DNA of 64,000 nucleotides from Acidobacteria bacterium RIFCSPLOWO2_12_FULL_66_21. GTDB taxonomy: Bacteria; Acidobacteriota; Vicinamibacteria; Vicinamibacterales; 2-12-FULL-66-21. The notes beneath the pieces are model-generated. The model made no database searches, had not been told where the DNA came from, and worked only from the letters and a program-made list of their open reading frames with translations. A program made the position numbers and the translations under genes. Location: the NCBI GenBank assembly GCA_001767455.1, contig MELC01000081.1:1-64000 (forward strand). Reading direction: 5' to 3'. Below are positions 47,192 to 55,623 of the stretch, in pieces. Position 1 is the first letter of the stretch, and every line of letters starts with the position of its first letter.

Positions 47192-49576
47192 ATGGGCGTG
47201 ACCCGCGATCGTGTGTTGCTCGGTGCCGCGCTCCTTCTCGTGACGCTCGCCGCCTATCAGCCGGCGTGGCAGGGTGACATGCTGTGGGATGATGACGCCC
47301 ATCTGACGGCGCCAGCTCTGCAGTCGTGGGAGGGCCTGAGGCGCATCTGGTTCGATATCGGCGCCACGCAGCAGTACTACCCCGTCACCCACAGTGCGTT
47401 CTGGGTCCAGCACACCCTCTGGGCCGACCGAACGCTCGGCTATCACCTCGTGAACATCGGTCTGCACGCCACGTGCGCCTGGCTGTTCGGACTGATCCTC
47501 GTGCGTCTGAAGGTGCCGGGGGCGTGGGTGGCCGCCTTCATCTTCGCCCTGCACCCTGTTCACGTGGAATCGGTGGCCTGGATGACGGAGCTGAAGAACA
47601 CATTGTCGGGCGCGCTGGGGCTAGGGGCGATGATCGTGCTGCTCGGATCCGGCGATCTCGCGATCGAGCGATCTTGCGATCGGGGGGTCGGCCGATCGAT
47701 CGCCCGATCACCCGATCGCCAGATTGGCCGGCACACGCTGGCTCTATCGCTCTTCGTCCTCGCTCTTCTCAGCAAGACGACCGTCGCGGTCTTGCCTGCG
47801 GCAGTGTTGGTGGTCGTCTGGTGGCAGCGGGGGAGGGTTGAGTGGCGTCGGGACGTGCGGCCGATCGTTCCGCTTCTCGCGCTTGGCATCGCTGGCGGCG
47901 TCCTGACCGCGTGGGTCGAGCGCACTCAGATCATCGGGGCGGCGCAGTCGGTGCCGGCGCTGGGACCGCTCGAACGCGTGCTGGTCGCCGGTCGCGCGGT
48001 GTGGTTCTACCTGGCGACGCTGGTGTGGCCCACGCACCTCGCGTTCATCTATCCGCGGTGGACGATCGATGCGCGTGTGTGGTGGCAGTGGGTCTACCCG
48101 GCCGGCGTCGTGGCGGCCGCCGTGGTGTGTTGGAGGATCGCGAGTGCTCATCCCTCGACCCTTCGAAAGGCTCAGAGCAATCCCGAGCCGGGTCGAGGGA
48201 CGACAGGCTCAGGACGAGCGGCTCGCGCGCCGATGGCCGTGCTGTTGCTGTTTGGCGGCCTGCTGTTTCCCGCGCTCGGCTTCGTCGACCTCTACCCGTT
48301 CAGATTCTCGTTCGTGGCGGATCACTTCCAGTATCTCGCGAGCATGGCGACGATCGCCGCGTTCGCTTCGATCGGGCGATCGAGTGAGCGAGCGACCGGG
48401 CGATCGGCCGATCCGAATCGTGGCCCATTCGCAGATCGCTCGACCCTCCGATCGGGCAATCGATGGCGGGATCGCTCGATCGCCCGGTCGCTCGATGTTC
48501 TGCTGGTCCTCCTCCTGGGTGTGCTCACGTGGCGCCAGGCCCACCTCTATGCCGATGCTGAGACGATCTACCGCGAGACCCTGCGCCGCAATCCGGCCTG
48601 CTGGCTGTGCGCCAACAACCTGGGCGTGCTGCGCCGGCCGGATCGCGATGGCGAGGCGCTCGCGCTGTTCCAGCAGGCGATCAGACTCAATCCTCAGTAC
48701 GCCGAGGCCCACAACAACATCGGCGTCATCCGGCAGCAACGCGGCGATTGGCGCGGCGCGATCGCGGAATACCGGCTCGCGCTGGCCTTGGAGCCGGATT
48801 ACGCCGCCGCGGAACGCAATCTCGGGCTGGCGCTTGCCGCCGACGCGCGTGGCGCCGGGGCGAGCAGCGCCGCTGCCGAAGCCGGCCAGCACCTGCGGGA
48901 AGCCCTGCGCTACTACCCCGGCGATCCCGCGCTGCACTACAATCTCGGGCTCACGCTCGTGTCCCGGGATCCGGTCCAGGCGCTCGAGCGTTTCCGGGAG
49001 GCGATTCGGCTCAACCCAGGCCTTGCCGACGCGCGCAACAGCGCCGGCAACCTCCTGCTGGGATTCGGGCGCGTGGACGAAGCGATCGTCGAATACACGG
49101 AGGCGCTCCGGTGGAAGCCCGACTTCGCCGACGCTCACTACAATCTGGGATACGCGTACCTGCGCCGTGGACAAGCCGACGAAGCCATGGCGGAGTGTCG
49201 GGAGGCGGTCCGTCTCAGTCCGACCTTCGCCCAGCCGCACAACACCATCGGCAACGTCCTGCGGCGCGCGGGGCGTCTGGCCGACGCCATTGCGGAGTAT
49301 CGAACGGCGCTCCGGCTTGACCCGACGTTCGGAGACGCCGCGTTCAATCTCGGGAACGCGCTGTACGAATCGCGACAGCCGGCCGGCGTCGTCCAGGCGT
49401 TCCGCCAGGCGCTCGCCGCTCGTCCCGACGACGCCGACGCGCACAACAATCTCGCCCTGGCGCTCGAAGCGCTCGGCCGCGCCGACGAGGCCGCCGCCGA
49501 ATACCGCGAGGCGCTGCGACTCAATCCCCAGATGACGGAAGCGCGAGCGAACCTGGAGCGGATGAGAAGGCGGTGA
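47192..49576 (+). CDS. polytopic membrane protein with C-terminal TPR array
   Basis: 794 aa. The first 450 residues hold about 8-10 membrane helices of the glycosyltransferase-like type: WDDDAHLTAP near 31, HLVNIGLHATCAWLFG, FALHPVHVESVAWMTELKNT, and YPFRFSFVADHFQYLASMA. The last 330 residues are about nine TPR units (AEAHNNIGVIRQQRGDWRGA, ADAHYNLGYAYLRRGQADEA). Related proteins are PMT/OGT-like, and a lipid-linked sugar transferase role is possible but unproven. Three Arg/Ser-rich loops (about 156-178, 319-345 and 392-430) coincide with repetitive DNA and look like in-frame insertions. Confidence 0.85.
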   Translation: MGVTRDRVLLGAALLLVTLAAYQPAWQGDMLWDDDAHLTAPALQSWEGLRRIWFDIGATQQYYPVTHSAFWVQHTLWADRTLGYHLVNIGLHATCAWLFGLILVRLKVPGAWVAAFIFALHPVHVESVAWMTELKNTLSGALGLGAMIVLLGSGDLAIERSCDRGVGRSIARSPDRQIGRHTLALSLFVLALLSKTTVAVLPAAVLVVVWWQRGRVEWRRDVRPIVPLLALGIAGGVLTAWVERTQIIGAAQSVPALGPLERVLVAGRAVWFYLATLVWPTHLAFIYPRWTIDARVWWQWVYPAGVVAAAVVCWRIASAHPSTLRKAQSNPEPGRGTTGSGRAARAPMAVLLLFGGLLFPALGFVDLYPFRFSFVADHFQYLASMATIAAFASIGRSSERATGRSADPNRGPFADRSTLRSGNRWRDRSIARSLDVLLVLLLGVLTWRQAHLYADAETIYRETLRRNPACWLCANNLGVLRRPDRDGEALALFQQAIRLNPQYAEAHNNIGVIRQQRGDWRGAIAEYRLALALEPDYAAAERNLGLALAADARGAGASSAAAEAGQHLREALRYYPGDPALHYNLGLTLVSRDPVQALERFREAIRLNPGLADARNSAGNLLLGFGRVDEAIVEYTEALRWKPDFADAHYNLGYAYLRRGQADEAMAECREAVRLSPTFAQPHNTIGNVLRRAGRLADAIAEYRTALRLDPTFGDAAFNLGNALYESRQPAGVVQAFRQALAARPDDADAHNNLALALEALGRADEAAAEYREALRLNPQMTEARANLERMRRR
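47651..47735. repeat. GATCG-rich repeat inserted in the TPR gene (site 1)
   Basis: Closely spaced CGATC/GATCG units, including GCCGATCGATCGCCCGATCA, run through codons for ERSCDRGVGRSIARSPDRQI between two membrane helices. The reading frame is kept. Confidence 0.55.
48146..48225. repeat. GGGTCGAGGGA inverted-repeat element in the TPR gene (site 2)
   Basis: TCCCTCGACCC at 48151-48161 and GGGTCGAGGGA at 48190-48200 are perfect 11-bp inverted arms around TTCGAAAGGCTCAGAGC, with a second GACAGGCTCAGGA copy after it. It encodes the loop HPSTLRKAQSNPEPGRG before the helix AVLLLFGGLLFPALGF. Confidence 0.6.
48365..48500. repeat. GATCG-rich inverted repeat in the TPR gene (site 3)
   Basis: CGAGCGACCGGGCGATCG (48389-48406) has a perfect inverted copy at 48477-48494. 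Further CGATCG units fill the gap. The element encodes an Arg/Ser-rich loop (SSERATGRSADPNRGPFADR and on) between two membrane helices. The sequence type is the same as at site 1. Confidence 0.65.
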
Positions 49577-50080
49577 GCCGCATTACCGGGTGATCGGACG
49601 ATCGCGCGACGTGTCAGAGCCAGGGGCAGCGCCGGGTTCTGGGGCGCAGGGGCATGCCGGCATAGGACCATGTCTCGTCAGTCATCAATGGCTTCGGGTT
49701 ATCGGCAGGCCCCCGGGCCTTGCATTCGCGCCATGACCTGCACCTGACGGGTGTGAGTGCGTACCCGCGAGTTGCGTGGAAATCCTCGCGATCTGGCGGC
49801 GCTCCAGCGCGGGCCCGGCGCCGCCAACGTCACCTGCGGTTGTCTTTCCTGAAGGTCTCGCATCGGCCCGCTGTTTCGACGACCGCCCCGGAACGCTCTA
49901 AGCGCCCCCGTATCAACGCTTTTCATGAGCAGGCCCTCACCGGCGCGTTCGGGCGCCGTGTTTGCGATACGACGCTGCGGTCCCCGGCGCCAGCCCCGAT
50001 CAACCTGCGGCCCGACCTCTCCGCAAGCATGTCCGGCCGGCGCCGGGATCGTTCATCACTTATATCTGCTGGAGGACACC
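49577..50080. other. intergenic, about 500 bp, promoter region of the comEA-like cluster
   Basis: No coding sequence was recognised. A short GATCG scrap (GGGTGATCGGACGATCGCGCG at about 49590) matches the repeat type in the preceding gene. The last bases carry GGAGG, 5 bp before the next ATG. No riboswitch was identified. Confidence 0.4.
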
Positions 50081-50434
50081 ATGCGTCGATTCACGTTCGC
50101 GATCGGTCTGCTCATTGCCGCGGTCACGCTGGCGGCAGCTCCGATCTCCGCCCAGACTCCGAAACGTCCGGCAGCCGCGAAGGCCAAGGCAACGGCGTCC
50201 GCGATCGCACCCGTCAATCTCAATACCGCCACGATCGCGCAGCTCCAGACGCTCCCCCGCATCGGTGCTTCCACCGCGCAACGTATTCTGGAGTACCGCC
50301 AGAAGAACGGGAACTTCAAGAAGATCGAGGAGCTGATGAACGTGAAGGGCATCGGCGAGAAGAACTTCCTGAAGCTGAAGCCGCTCATCACCGTTGGCGC
50401 CGAACGGGCCGATCGTCCGGAAGGCAGACGGTAG
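50081..50434 (+). CDS. ComEA-like exported helix-hairpin-helix protein
   Basis: 117 aa. A signal peptide (RRFTFAIGLLIAAVTLAAAP) ends near Ala-Gln at residue 25, then comes a low-complexity KRPAAAKAKATASA linker. The tandem HhH module reads VNLNTATIAQLQTLPRIGAS, QRILEYRQKNGNFKKIEELM, NVKGIGEKNFLKLKPLI. This binds DNA non-specifically, as in ComEA of competence systems. The ATG is set by GGAGG 5 bp upstream. A longer open frame upstream is not needed. It precedes a pseudopilin gene, which fits a DNA-uptake or pilus role. Confidence 0.85.
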   Translation: MRRFTFAIGLLIAAVTLAAAPISAQTPKRPAAAKAKATASAIAPVNLNTATIAQLQTLPRIGASTAQRILEYRQKNGNFKKIEELMNVKGIGEKNFLKLKPLITVGAERADRPEGRR

Positions 50435-50483
50435 ACCGGCCCGGCGTCCGGCCGCCATGGCCGGATGCCGGCCTTCGTGGCTT

Positions 50484-51068
50484 ATGCGCGGAATGTCGTC
50501 GGCTGCGTACACGCTGCTGGAATTGCTGTTCGTCATGGCGATTACGGCGACCGTGGCCAGCGTGGCCGTGCCACTGACGTCAGACGCCATCGACGCGCAG
50601 CGCACGCGGATGGCGGCGCGGTACTTTGCCGCGCGGATCGCCGAAGCCCGGATGCAGGCGGTCATGCGGTCCGCGTCTGTCGGGCTGAAGTTCGAACCCG
50701 GCTCACCGGATTACCGGTTCACCTCGTATCTCGATGGCAACCACAACGGGGTGAGGACGGCCGACATCCGGTCCGGCGTGGACCGCCCGCTCATTGGCGC
50801 CGAACACATCGGCGACAACTTCCCGGCGGTCCGGTTCGGGCTGATGGCCGGCCTTCCAGACGTCAACGGCGCGGCCAATACCGGCACCGACGGCGTCCGG
50901 ATCGGGTCGGCGCGCATTCTCACCATGAGCGCGAATGGAACGGCGACGGCCGGAACGCTGTACCTCCACGGCCGGCGAGTTCAGTGTGCGGTGCGGGTGC
51001 TCGGGATAACGGGCCGAACGCGCGTCCTCGAGTACCACACGGGAGATCGCAAGTGGATCAACCGCTGA
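50484..51068 (+). CDS. GspH/FimT-like type IV pseudopilin
   Basis: 194 aa from ATG 50484; in-frame ATGs at 50457 and 50493 are also possible, and none has a strong RBS. The class III signal is AAYTLLELLFVMAITATVAS: Tyr at +1, Glu at +5, and Ala instead of the usual Gly at -1. The C-terminal domain has the GspH pattern: ARYFAARIAEARMQAVMRSA, an extended beta part, and VRVLGITGRTRVLEY. It would be processed by a PilD-type peptidase and inserted into a pilus or pseudopilus. The 3' end overlaps the next gene. Confidence 0.75.
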   Translation: MRGMSSAAYTLLELLFVMAITATVASVAVPLTSDAIDAQRTRMAARYFAARIAEARMQAVMRSASVGLKFEPGSPDYRFTSYLDGNHNGVRTADIRSGVDRPLIGAEHIGDNFPAVRFGLMAGLPDVNGAANTGTDGVRIGSARILTMSANGTATAGTLYLHGRRVQCAVRVLGITGRTRVLEYHTGDRKWINR

Positions 51069-51487
51069 TCGATCGACGCTGCGACGAGCGCACCGCACGG
51101 CCGCTGCCAACTGGCGCGCGCGCGACGCTGCGTCCCGGCTGCCTCGTGGCGCTGGTCGATCTCAGTCCGGGCGGAGCGCTCGTGCAAGGGACGCGGCCGC
51201 TGCGCCCGGGCGCGCAGGTCCACCTGCAGGTCGTGATCGACGCTCGAACGTTCTCCCTCGCCGCCCACGTCCTGCGCTGCGCGGTCTGGTCGCTCGATCC
51301 GAGGGACGGCATCACGTACCGCGGAGCGCTGAAGTTCGAGCGCCGGTGCGAGCTGTTCTGGGAACCAGCGGCCCCCTCGGGGTGCGCCGTTCCCGTCGCG
51401 CGGACGCCAGCGGCGGGTCGGGAAGGGAATCACGTGCCCATTGCGGCCGCGTCATGCTCGCCGAGCCAGGACGGGGCGCAGGAATGA
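51053..51487 (+). CDS. PilZ-domain protein
   Basis: 144 aa from a GTG at 51053, with GGGAG 7 bp upstream, overlapping the pseudopilin end. The c-di-GMP motif pair is visible: an Arg cluster DRRCDERTAR at residues 7-16, then LVDLSPGGALVQG (DxSxxG). The remaining barrel strands follow (VHLQVVIDARTFSLAAHVLR). It probably couples c-di-GMP to the pilus or regulator genes around it. The C-terminal 30 residues look disordered. Confidence 0.7.
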   Translation: MDQPLIDRRCDERTARPLPTGARATLRPGCLVALVDLSPGGALVQGTRPLRPGAQVHLQVVIDARTFSLAAHVLRCAVWSLDPRDGITYRGALKFERRCELFWEPAAPSGCAVPVARTPAAGREGNHVPIAAASCSPSQDGAQE

Positions 51488-51561
51488 CGGCCGCAATTCA
51501 CCCGTCTCGATTGGCATCTTCCTTGGTTATGCACGCAATCGATCCACGCCAAGGAGGAGTA

Positions 51562-52911
51562 ATGCCCGTCGGCCTGGCCAGTTGCCGGGCGCCGGCGTGT
51601 GCCACGGCCACACTGCTGGCGACCCTCACGCGAGCGCTCTCCTCCGTGCACGAGCCACGGCTGGTCCGCGAACGGTTCAAAGAGGAGCTGCGCACGCTGC
51701 TGCAGGCGAGCTCGATCGGATTTCGCGACGAAGACGATGTGGGCGGAGAGGGAGACAGAGCTGGGAACGTCGTGGTGCTGGATGTGCCTGGCCCGCCGTT
51801 CCAGGCACGGCCGCGCCTCGAAGCCGTGTTCGATACGGACCGGCCTCTGGACAACTGGACCCGCGAGATGCTGGACGCGGCCGCGCTGATCGCGGGCCTG
51901 CTGTTCGAGATCGAGCGCACGAATGGCCGGTGGCCGCTGTCCTGCGCGAGCAGCCGGTCGGACGGCGCCGCGCCGCTGATCGGGTCGAGCCCGGCGATCC
52001 GCCTTGTTCGCGAGCGGATCGAAAAAGTGGCGGCGACCGACTTCACCGTTTTGATCGAAGGGGAGTCGGGTACGGGCAAAGAGCTTGTCGCCAGGCAGAT
52101 TCACGAGTTGAGCCGCCGGCGCAAAGGGCCGTTCGTCGCCGTGAACTGCGCGGCGATCGTGGAAACCCTGCTCGAGGCGGAATTGTTCGGCATAGAGGAG
52201 CGTACCGCGACTGGCGTACGCGGTCGCCGCGGCAAGTTCGAGCACGCCCACGAGGGAACGCTGTTTCTCGACGAGGTGTCCGATCTCTCGTCGGCCGCCC
52301 AGGCGAAACTGCTGCGCGCAATCCAGGACCTTTCGGTCGAACGCGTCGGCGGGTACGGCGCGCGCCGCATCGATACCCGAATCATCGTCGCGACCAATCG
52401 TTCTCTGCTGGACCTCGTGGAGCGGGGCAGATTTCGTCTCGACTTGTTCTACAGACTGCACGGGGTGGAAGTGCTCGTGCCGCCCCTGCGGCAGCGGCTG
52501 GAGGACGTCACCGAGCTGGCGAGGTACTTCCTCGAGCGGCACCGGACGTTTCGCTCGCTGTCGCTGTCGCACGCCGCGACCGACGCGCTGCTGGCGTACG
52601 ACTGGCCTGGCAACGTCCGCGAGCTGGAACGGGTGATTGAACGGGCGGTGGCGCTGGCCGGATCGACCTCACTGGAACTCGACGATCTTCCGCCGGCATT
52701 GCTCGGGGGTTACGGCGATTTCGTGCTGCCCGCGGCGCTCGCGCACGACACGATGCAGACCTGGAGGAGCCGCTACGCGCGATTGATCCTGGATCGCTGC
52801 GGCAACAACAAGCGGCGCACCTGCCGCGAGCTGGGCATCTCGTATCACACGCTGCAGGCGTACCTGCGCCCGCCGGGGGAGCGGACACGCGCGCCGGACT
52901 TGAACGACTGA
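51562..52911 (+). CDS. sigma-54-type AAA+ transcriptional activator with degenerate GAFTGA
   Basis: 449 aa; AAGGAGG four bases before the ATG at 51562 decides the start over in-frame ATGs at 51484 and 51529. The N-terminal 130 residues resemble a poor GAF domain. The AAA+ domain has Walker A GESGTGKE (167-174), EGTLFLDEVSDLSSAAQAKL (Walker B) and an R-finger region LFYRLHGVEVLVPPLRQR. The loop that contacts sigma-54, normally GAFTGA, is RTATGV (214-219). A Fis-type HTH closes the protein (CGNNKRRTCRELGISYHTLQ). It may activate by a different contact or act as a sigma-54-independent regulator of the cluster downstream. Confidence 0.85.
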   Translation: MPVGLASCRAPACATATLLATLTRALSSVHEPRLVRERFKEELRTLLQASSIGFRDEDDVGGEGDRAGNVVVLDVPGPPFQARPRLEAVFDTDRPLDNWTREMLDAAALIAGLLFEIERTNGRWPLSCASSRSDGAAPLIGSSPAIRLVRERIEKVAATDFTVLIEGESGTGKELVARQIHELSRRRKGPFVAVNCAAIVETLLEAELFGIEERTATGVRGRRGKFEHAHEGTLFLDEVSDLSSAAQAKLLRAIQDLSVERVGGYGARRIDTRIIVATNRSLLDLVERGRFRLDLFYRLHGVEVLVPPLRQRLEDVTELARYFLERHRTFRSLSLSHAATDALLAYDWPGNVRELERVIERAVALAGSTSLELDDLPPALLGGYGDFVLPAALAHDTMQTWRSRYARLILDRCGNNKRRTCRELGISYHTLQAYLRPPGERTRAPDLND

Positions 52912-52919
52912 ACTCGACT

Positions 52920-52941
52920 CTGGCCGGGAGCCTCCGGCCAG
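52920..52941. terminator. GC hairpin after the activator gene
   Basis: CTGGCCGG-GAGCCT-CCGGCCAG is a perfect 8-bp stem 9 bp after the stop. No T-run follows, so it may be a rho-independent-like pause or an mRNA-stabilising hairpin. Confidence 0.4.
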
Positions 52942-53030
52942 GCGTTGTCCCGTCGAGGCTGGGCGGCCGGACGGCCGGAGGGGTCCAAGACGGGCACTAG
53001 AGATCCTGCGGGATCACCTCTGGAGGACCC

Positions 53031-53246
53031 ATGGGCAAGTGGATCGTTCTCGGAGCGCTGGCGTTGTCGGCCGTGGCGGTGACGCCCCAGCCTGCCCGCG
53101 CCATGGAGGAAGGCTGCACCACCACGCTCGGCCATTGCTACGAAGCCGCGGCGAGGATCGACAGCTTCTGGTGGCGGTTGGCGGCCGGGCTCGACTGCGA
53201 GCTCGACTACGCGGAGTGCGTGCGGATCAAGGTGATGGGCTCCTAA
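53031..53246 (+). CDS. small secreted twin-CX6C protein
   Basis: 71 aa with a clear RBS (GGAGGA) before the ATG. The signal peptide GKWIVLGALALSAVAVTPQP ends at ARA, leaving about 47 residues. The mature part has two CX6C motifs: CTTTLGHC and, 20 residues later, CELDYAEC. The segment between is helical and aromatic (DSFWWRL). The pattern suggests a helical hairpin closed by two disulfides. No family was recognised. It is followed by a lipoprotein and an ABC transporter, so it could be their cargo or an accessory, which is inference. Confidence 0.7.
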   Translation: MGKWIVLGALALSAVAVTPQPARAMEEGCTTTLGHCYEAAARIDSFWWRLAAGLDCELDYAECVRIKVMGS

Positions 53247-53303
53247 CGTCATGGCGGCCGGGAACCGCCCGGGGTTCCCGGCCGCAGCGCGAGGTGAGCG
53301 GCC

Positions 53304-54254
53304 ATGCGATGTTCGAACACGTGGCGGATGGTGGCAATCGCGGCGCTCCTTTCCATTGATGGCTGCGCGCGCCAGACGACGCCGCCGGCCCGGTGGCGCG
53401 TCCGATTCGGCCCGATCGTCGGGCCGACGGTCATCGTCGGTCACGTGAATACCCGCTCGGAGGCCTGGTTGATGACCGGCGCGGACTCGCTCGTCCACGT
53501 GAACCTGGAAGACGGACGCTCCACAACCACGAAGCTGGAGCCGCTCGCTCTGGGCGAACATCCGTGGGGCCTCGCCCTTCTGGCGGACGGCACGTTGTGG
53601 ACGCTGCTGGGCCGGTCCGTGCTCGGCCAGGTGTCGCCGCAGGGACGGGTGCTGCGGCGGATTCCGCTCACACGGGTCCACGTCGGGCTGTTCGGCGGAG
53701 GACGCCAGCTGCTGTACCAGGTCATCAACTTCGATCCGCCGGTTGAGGCCCTCCTCGCCGGCCCGCCCGGCGAGGCGGAGCGACGTCCGTGGAGCGGGAT
53801 GCGAACGCGCGCCTTCCCACTCGCGCGCGCAGCGGTTGCGGCATTGAATTTTGTGTCGTGCGGCCAGGCCACTGAGGGCACGATCCCGTGCTGGTTCCCC
53901 GATCAGGCCGCTGTGACGCTGACAGACCGCTCTGGCGCGTCGCGCGAGCTGCGCCTGGAGGGCCTTCCCACCGTCGCGCCCGAGGTGCTGCTGACCTCCG
54001 AGAACCCGCGGCGGCCGGTTCGCGATGCGCTCCTGTCGCAGGGAGGATTCCTGTGGGTCCTCGGGTCGGGGACGCCGCCGCGGACCGAGCCGACCGAGCG
54101 GCCCGGTGGCTGGCTGCTCAACCGGTACGACAGCAGGGGAGTGATGCTGCATCGCATGCAACTGCCTGAGCCGGCGCGACTGCTGCTGTCGGCCACCGAC
54201 GATGGGTGCCTGATGCTTTCCACGACCGGATACGTGATCGAGGTGCATCCATGA
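53304..54254 (+). CDS. lipoprotein, propeller-like
   Basis: 316 aa. The lipobox SIDGC is at residues 17-21 after a short hydrophobic stretch, so it is probably lipid-anchored. The rest is beta-rich, with repeated patterns of short strands and DG/GG turns (LLADGTLWTLLGRSVLGQVS, LSQGGFLWVLGSG, TTGYVIEVHP), compatible with a six-bladed propeller. Its stop overlaps the ATG of the permease gene, so it belongs to the ABC operon, perhaps as a binding protein. Confidence 0.6.
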   Translation: MRCSNTWRMVAIAALLSIDGCARQTTPPARWRVRFGPIVGPTVIVGHVNTRSEAWLMTGADSLVHVNLEDGRSTTTKLEPLALGEHPWGLALLADGTLWTLLGRSVLGQVSPQGRVLRRIPLTRVHVGLFGGGRQLLYQVINFDPPVEALLAGPPGEAERRPWSGMRTRAFPLARAAVAALNFVSCGQATEGTIPCWFPDQAAVTLTDRSGASRELRLEGLPTVAPEVLLTSENPRRPVRDALLSQGGFLWVLGSGTPPRTEPTERPGGWLLNRYDSRGVMLHRMQLPEPARLLLSATDDGCLMLSTTGYVIEVHP

Positions 54255-54955
54255 TTCGCGTGCCGGCGATCCGGTTCTTCCTGGTCGTCCTGCCGCCGCC
54301 ATCGTGGATGCGCGTCGCGCTGGCGCTCGCGGGACTGACCGGCTGCGCGATGCTCTGGCTGAACCCCGCGGACGTCGACTCGGCGCTCGGAAGCGTCCTG
54401 CTGTTGCAGATGTTCGCGGCATCTGGCGGATTCATGTCAGCCGCCTCGCGCGGGCATTTCGACGCGGTGCTCGTCACGGGGCGTCCACGCTGGCGGATTG
54501 CTCTTGGCAGCCTCACCGCCGCCGCCGCCCCAGGAGCGGCCGTCTGGTTCACCGTCGTGCTTGTCGCCGCGGCGCTGGGCCGCGGCGCGGAAGCCTTTGC
54601 GCCCCAGCGCCTGGTTGCCTTTGCCAGCGTGTCCTGCGTGTCGTGGGCGCTTGGCCTCGCGCTGCCGCCCGCAGCCGCCGGAGCCCTCTGGGCACTCGTT
54701 CTCGTGGCGCTTGCCCTGTCGCGCGAATCGGCCGCCGCCTACCTGTCAATCGTCCATTCCGCACCGGCCACCATGGCGCAGCTCGGACATGCGACGGCAG
54801 CGGTGGTCGTTTGTCCGTTCCTTCTGCTTGGGAACTTCCCGGCCGTTACGGACGCGCGGGTACTGCTGCTGGACGGGGTCGTGGCCGTATCGGTGACGGC
54901 GCTGGGCATCCGCGCGGTGTGCCGCCGCGACTACTCGCTCGCGGAGCCGGCATGA
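54251..54955 (+). CDS. ABC-2-like permease
   Basis: 234 aa with about six hydrophobic helices and little else (MRVALALAGLTGCAMLWL, AAAPGAAVWFTVVLVAAALG, LLLDGVVAVSVTALGIRAV). No family-specific motif is visible. It overlaps the lipoprotein stop and the ATPase start by 4 bp each, so the role as membrane part of this ABC transporter is set by context. Confidence 0.65.
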   Translation: MIRVPAIRFFLVVLPPPSWMRVALALAGLTGCAMLWLNPADVDSALGSVLLLQMFAASGGFMSAASRGHFDAVLVTGRPRWRIALGSLTAAAAPGAAVWFTVVLVAAALGRGAEAFAPQRLVAFASVSCVSWALGLALPPAAAGALWALVLVALALSRESAAAYLSIVHSAPATMAQLGHATAAVVVCPFLLLGNFPAVTDARVLLLDGVVAVSVTALGIRAVCRRDYSLAEPA

Positions 54956-55623
54956 CGCCGGTGCTCTCGGTGATGGCCGTGAGCAAGCGGTACGGGCGGC
55001 AGCCCGTTCTGCGCGATGTCACCTTCAGCGTCTCGGAATCCGACGTGGTGGGCGTGATCGGTCCCAATGGCGTCGGCAAGACGACCTTGCTGAGGATCGT
55101 GGTGGGCTTGCAGCAGGCGAGCGGCGGCTCCGTGCAGATCCAGCGGGGCTCGGTTCAAGAGGGGCTGAAGCGTCTGCGCGTCGCCTATTTCGGCGGAGAG
55201 TCAACCGTACCCGGGCACGTGCGCTCGCATCGCTGGCGTGCGCTCTTTCATCACATCGAGCCCGGCGCCGGCCGTGAACCCATTCGGCTCTTGTCGAGAG
55301 GAACCCGGCAGATGCTCGGGCTCCGCACCGTGTTCACGCTGCCGGCGCTGCGGCTCATCGTGCTGGACGAACCGTGGGAAGGACTCGACCCCGACGCCGC
55401 CCGGTGGCTGACCGGCGCGGTGCGCGCGCGCCGCGACGCCGGGGCCGCCGTGCTGATCTCCTCTCACCGGCTGCACGATCTCGCGGGCGTATGCGACAGC
55501 TACGTGTTTCTCGACGCCGGTGTCTCCACGTGCATTCCTGCCGGCGAGCTGGCGCGCGATGGGGTCGTCACCGGGGACGAGCTGCTCCGGACGTTCGACA
55601 CGATTCGCGGGGGGACGCGATGA
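54952..55623 (+). CDS. ABC transporter ATPase
   Basis: 223 aa. Walker A GPNGVGKTTLL, Walker B LIVLDEPWEGLDPDA and the switch His in SSHRLHD are present. The signature motif is LSRGTRQML instead of LSGGQ, a common variation in ABC-2 exporters. It lies between the permease and a large exported protein, with 4-bp overlaps on both sides. It probably drives export of a peptide or lipid. Confidence 0.88.
   Translation: MTPVLSVMAVSKRYGRQPVLRDVTFSVSESDVVGVIGPNGVGKTTLLRIVVGLQQASGGSVQIQRGSVQEGLKRLRVAYFGGESTVPGHVRSHRWRALFHHIEPGAGREPIRLLSRGTRQMLGLRTVFTLPALRLIVLDEPWEGLDPDAARWLTGAVRARRDAGAAVLISSHRLHDLAGVCDSYVFLDAGVSTCIPAGELARDGVVTGDELLRTFDTIRGGTR

Noticed and set aside
47651..48500. GATCG clusters as a replication origin or methylation control region
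   Set aside because: They lie inside a coding sequence, keep the frame, and there are no DnaA boxes or AT-rich unwinding element nearby.
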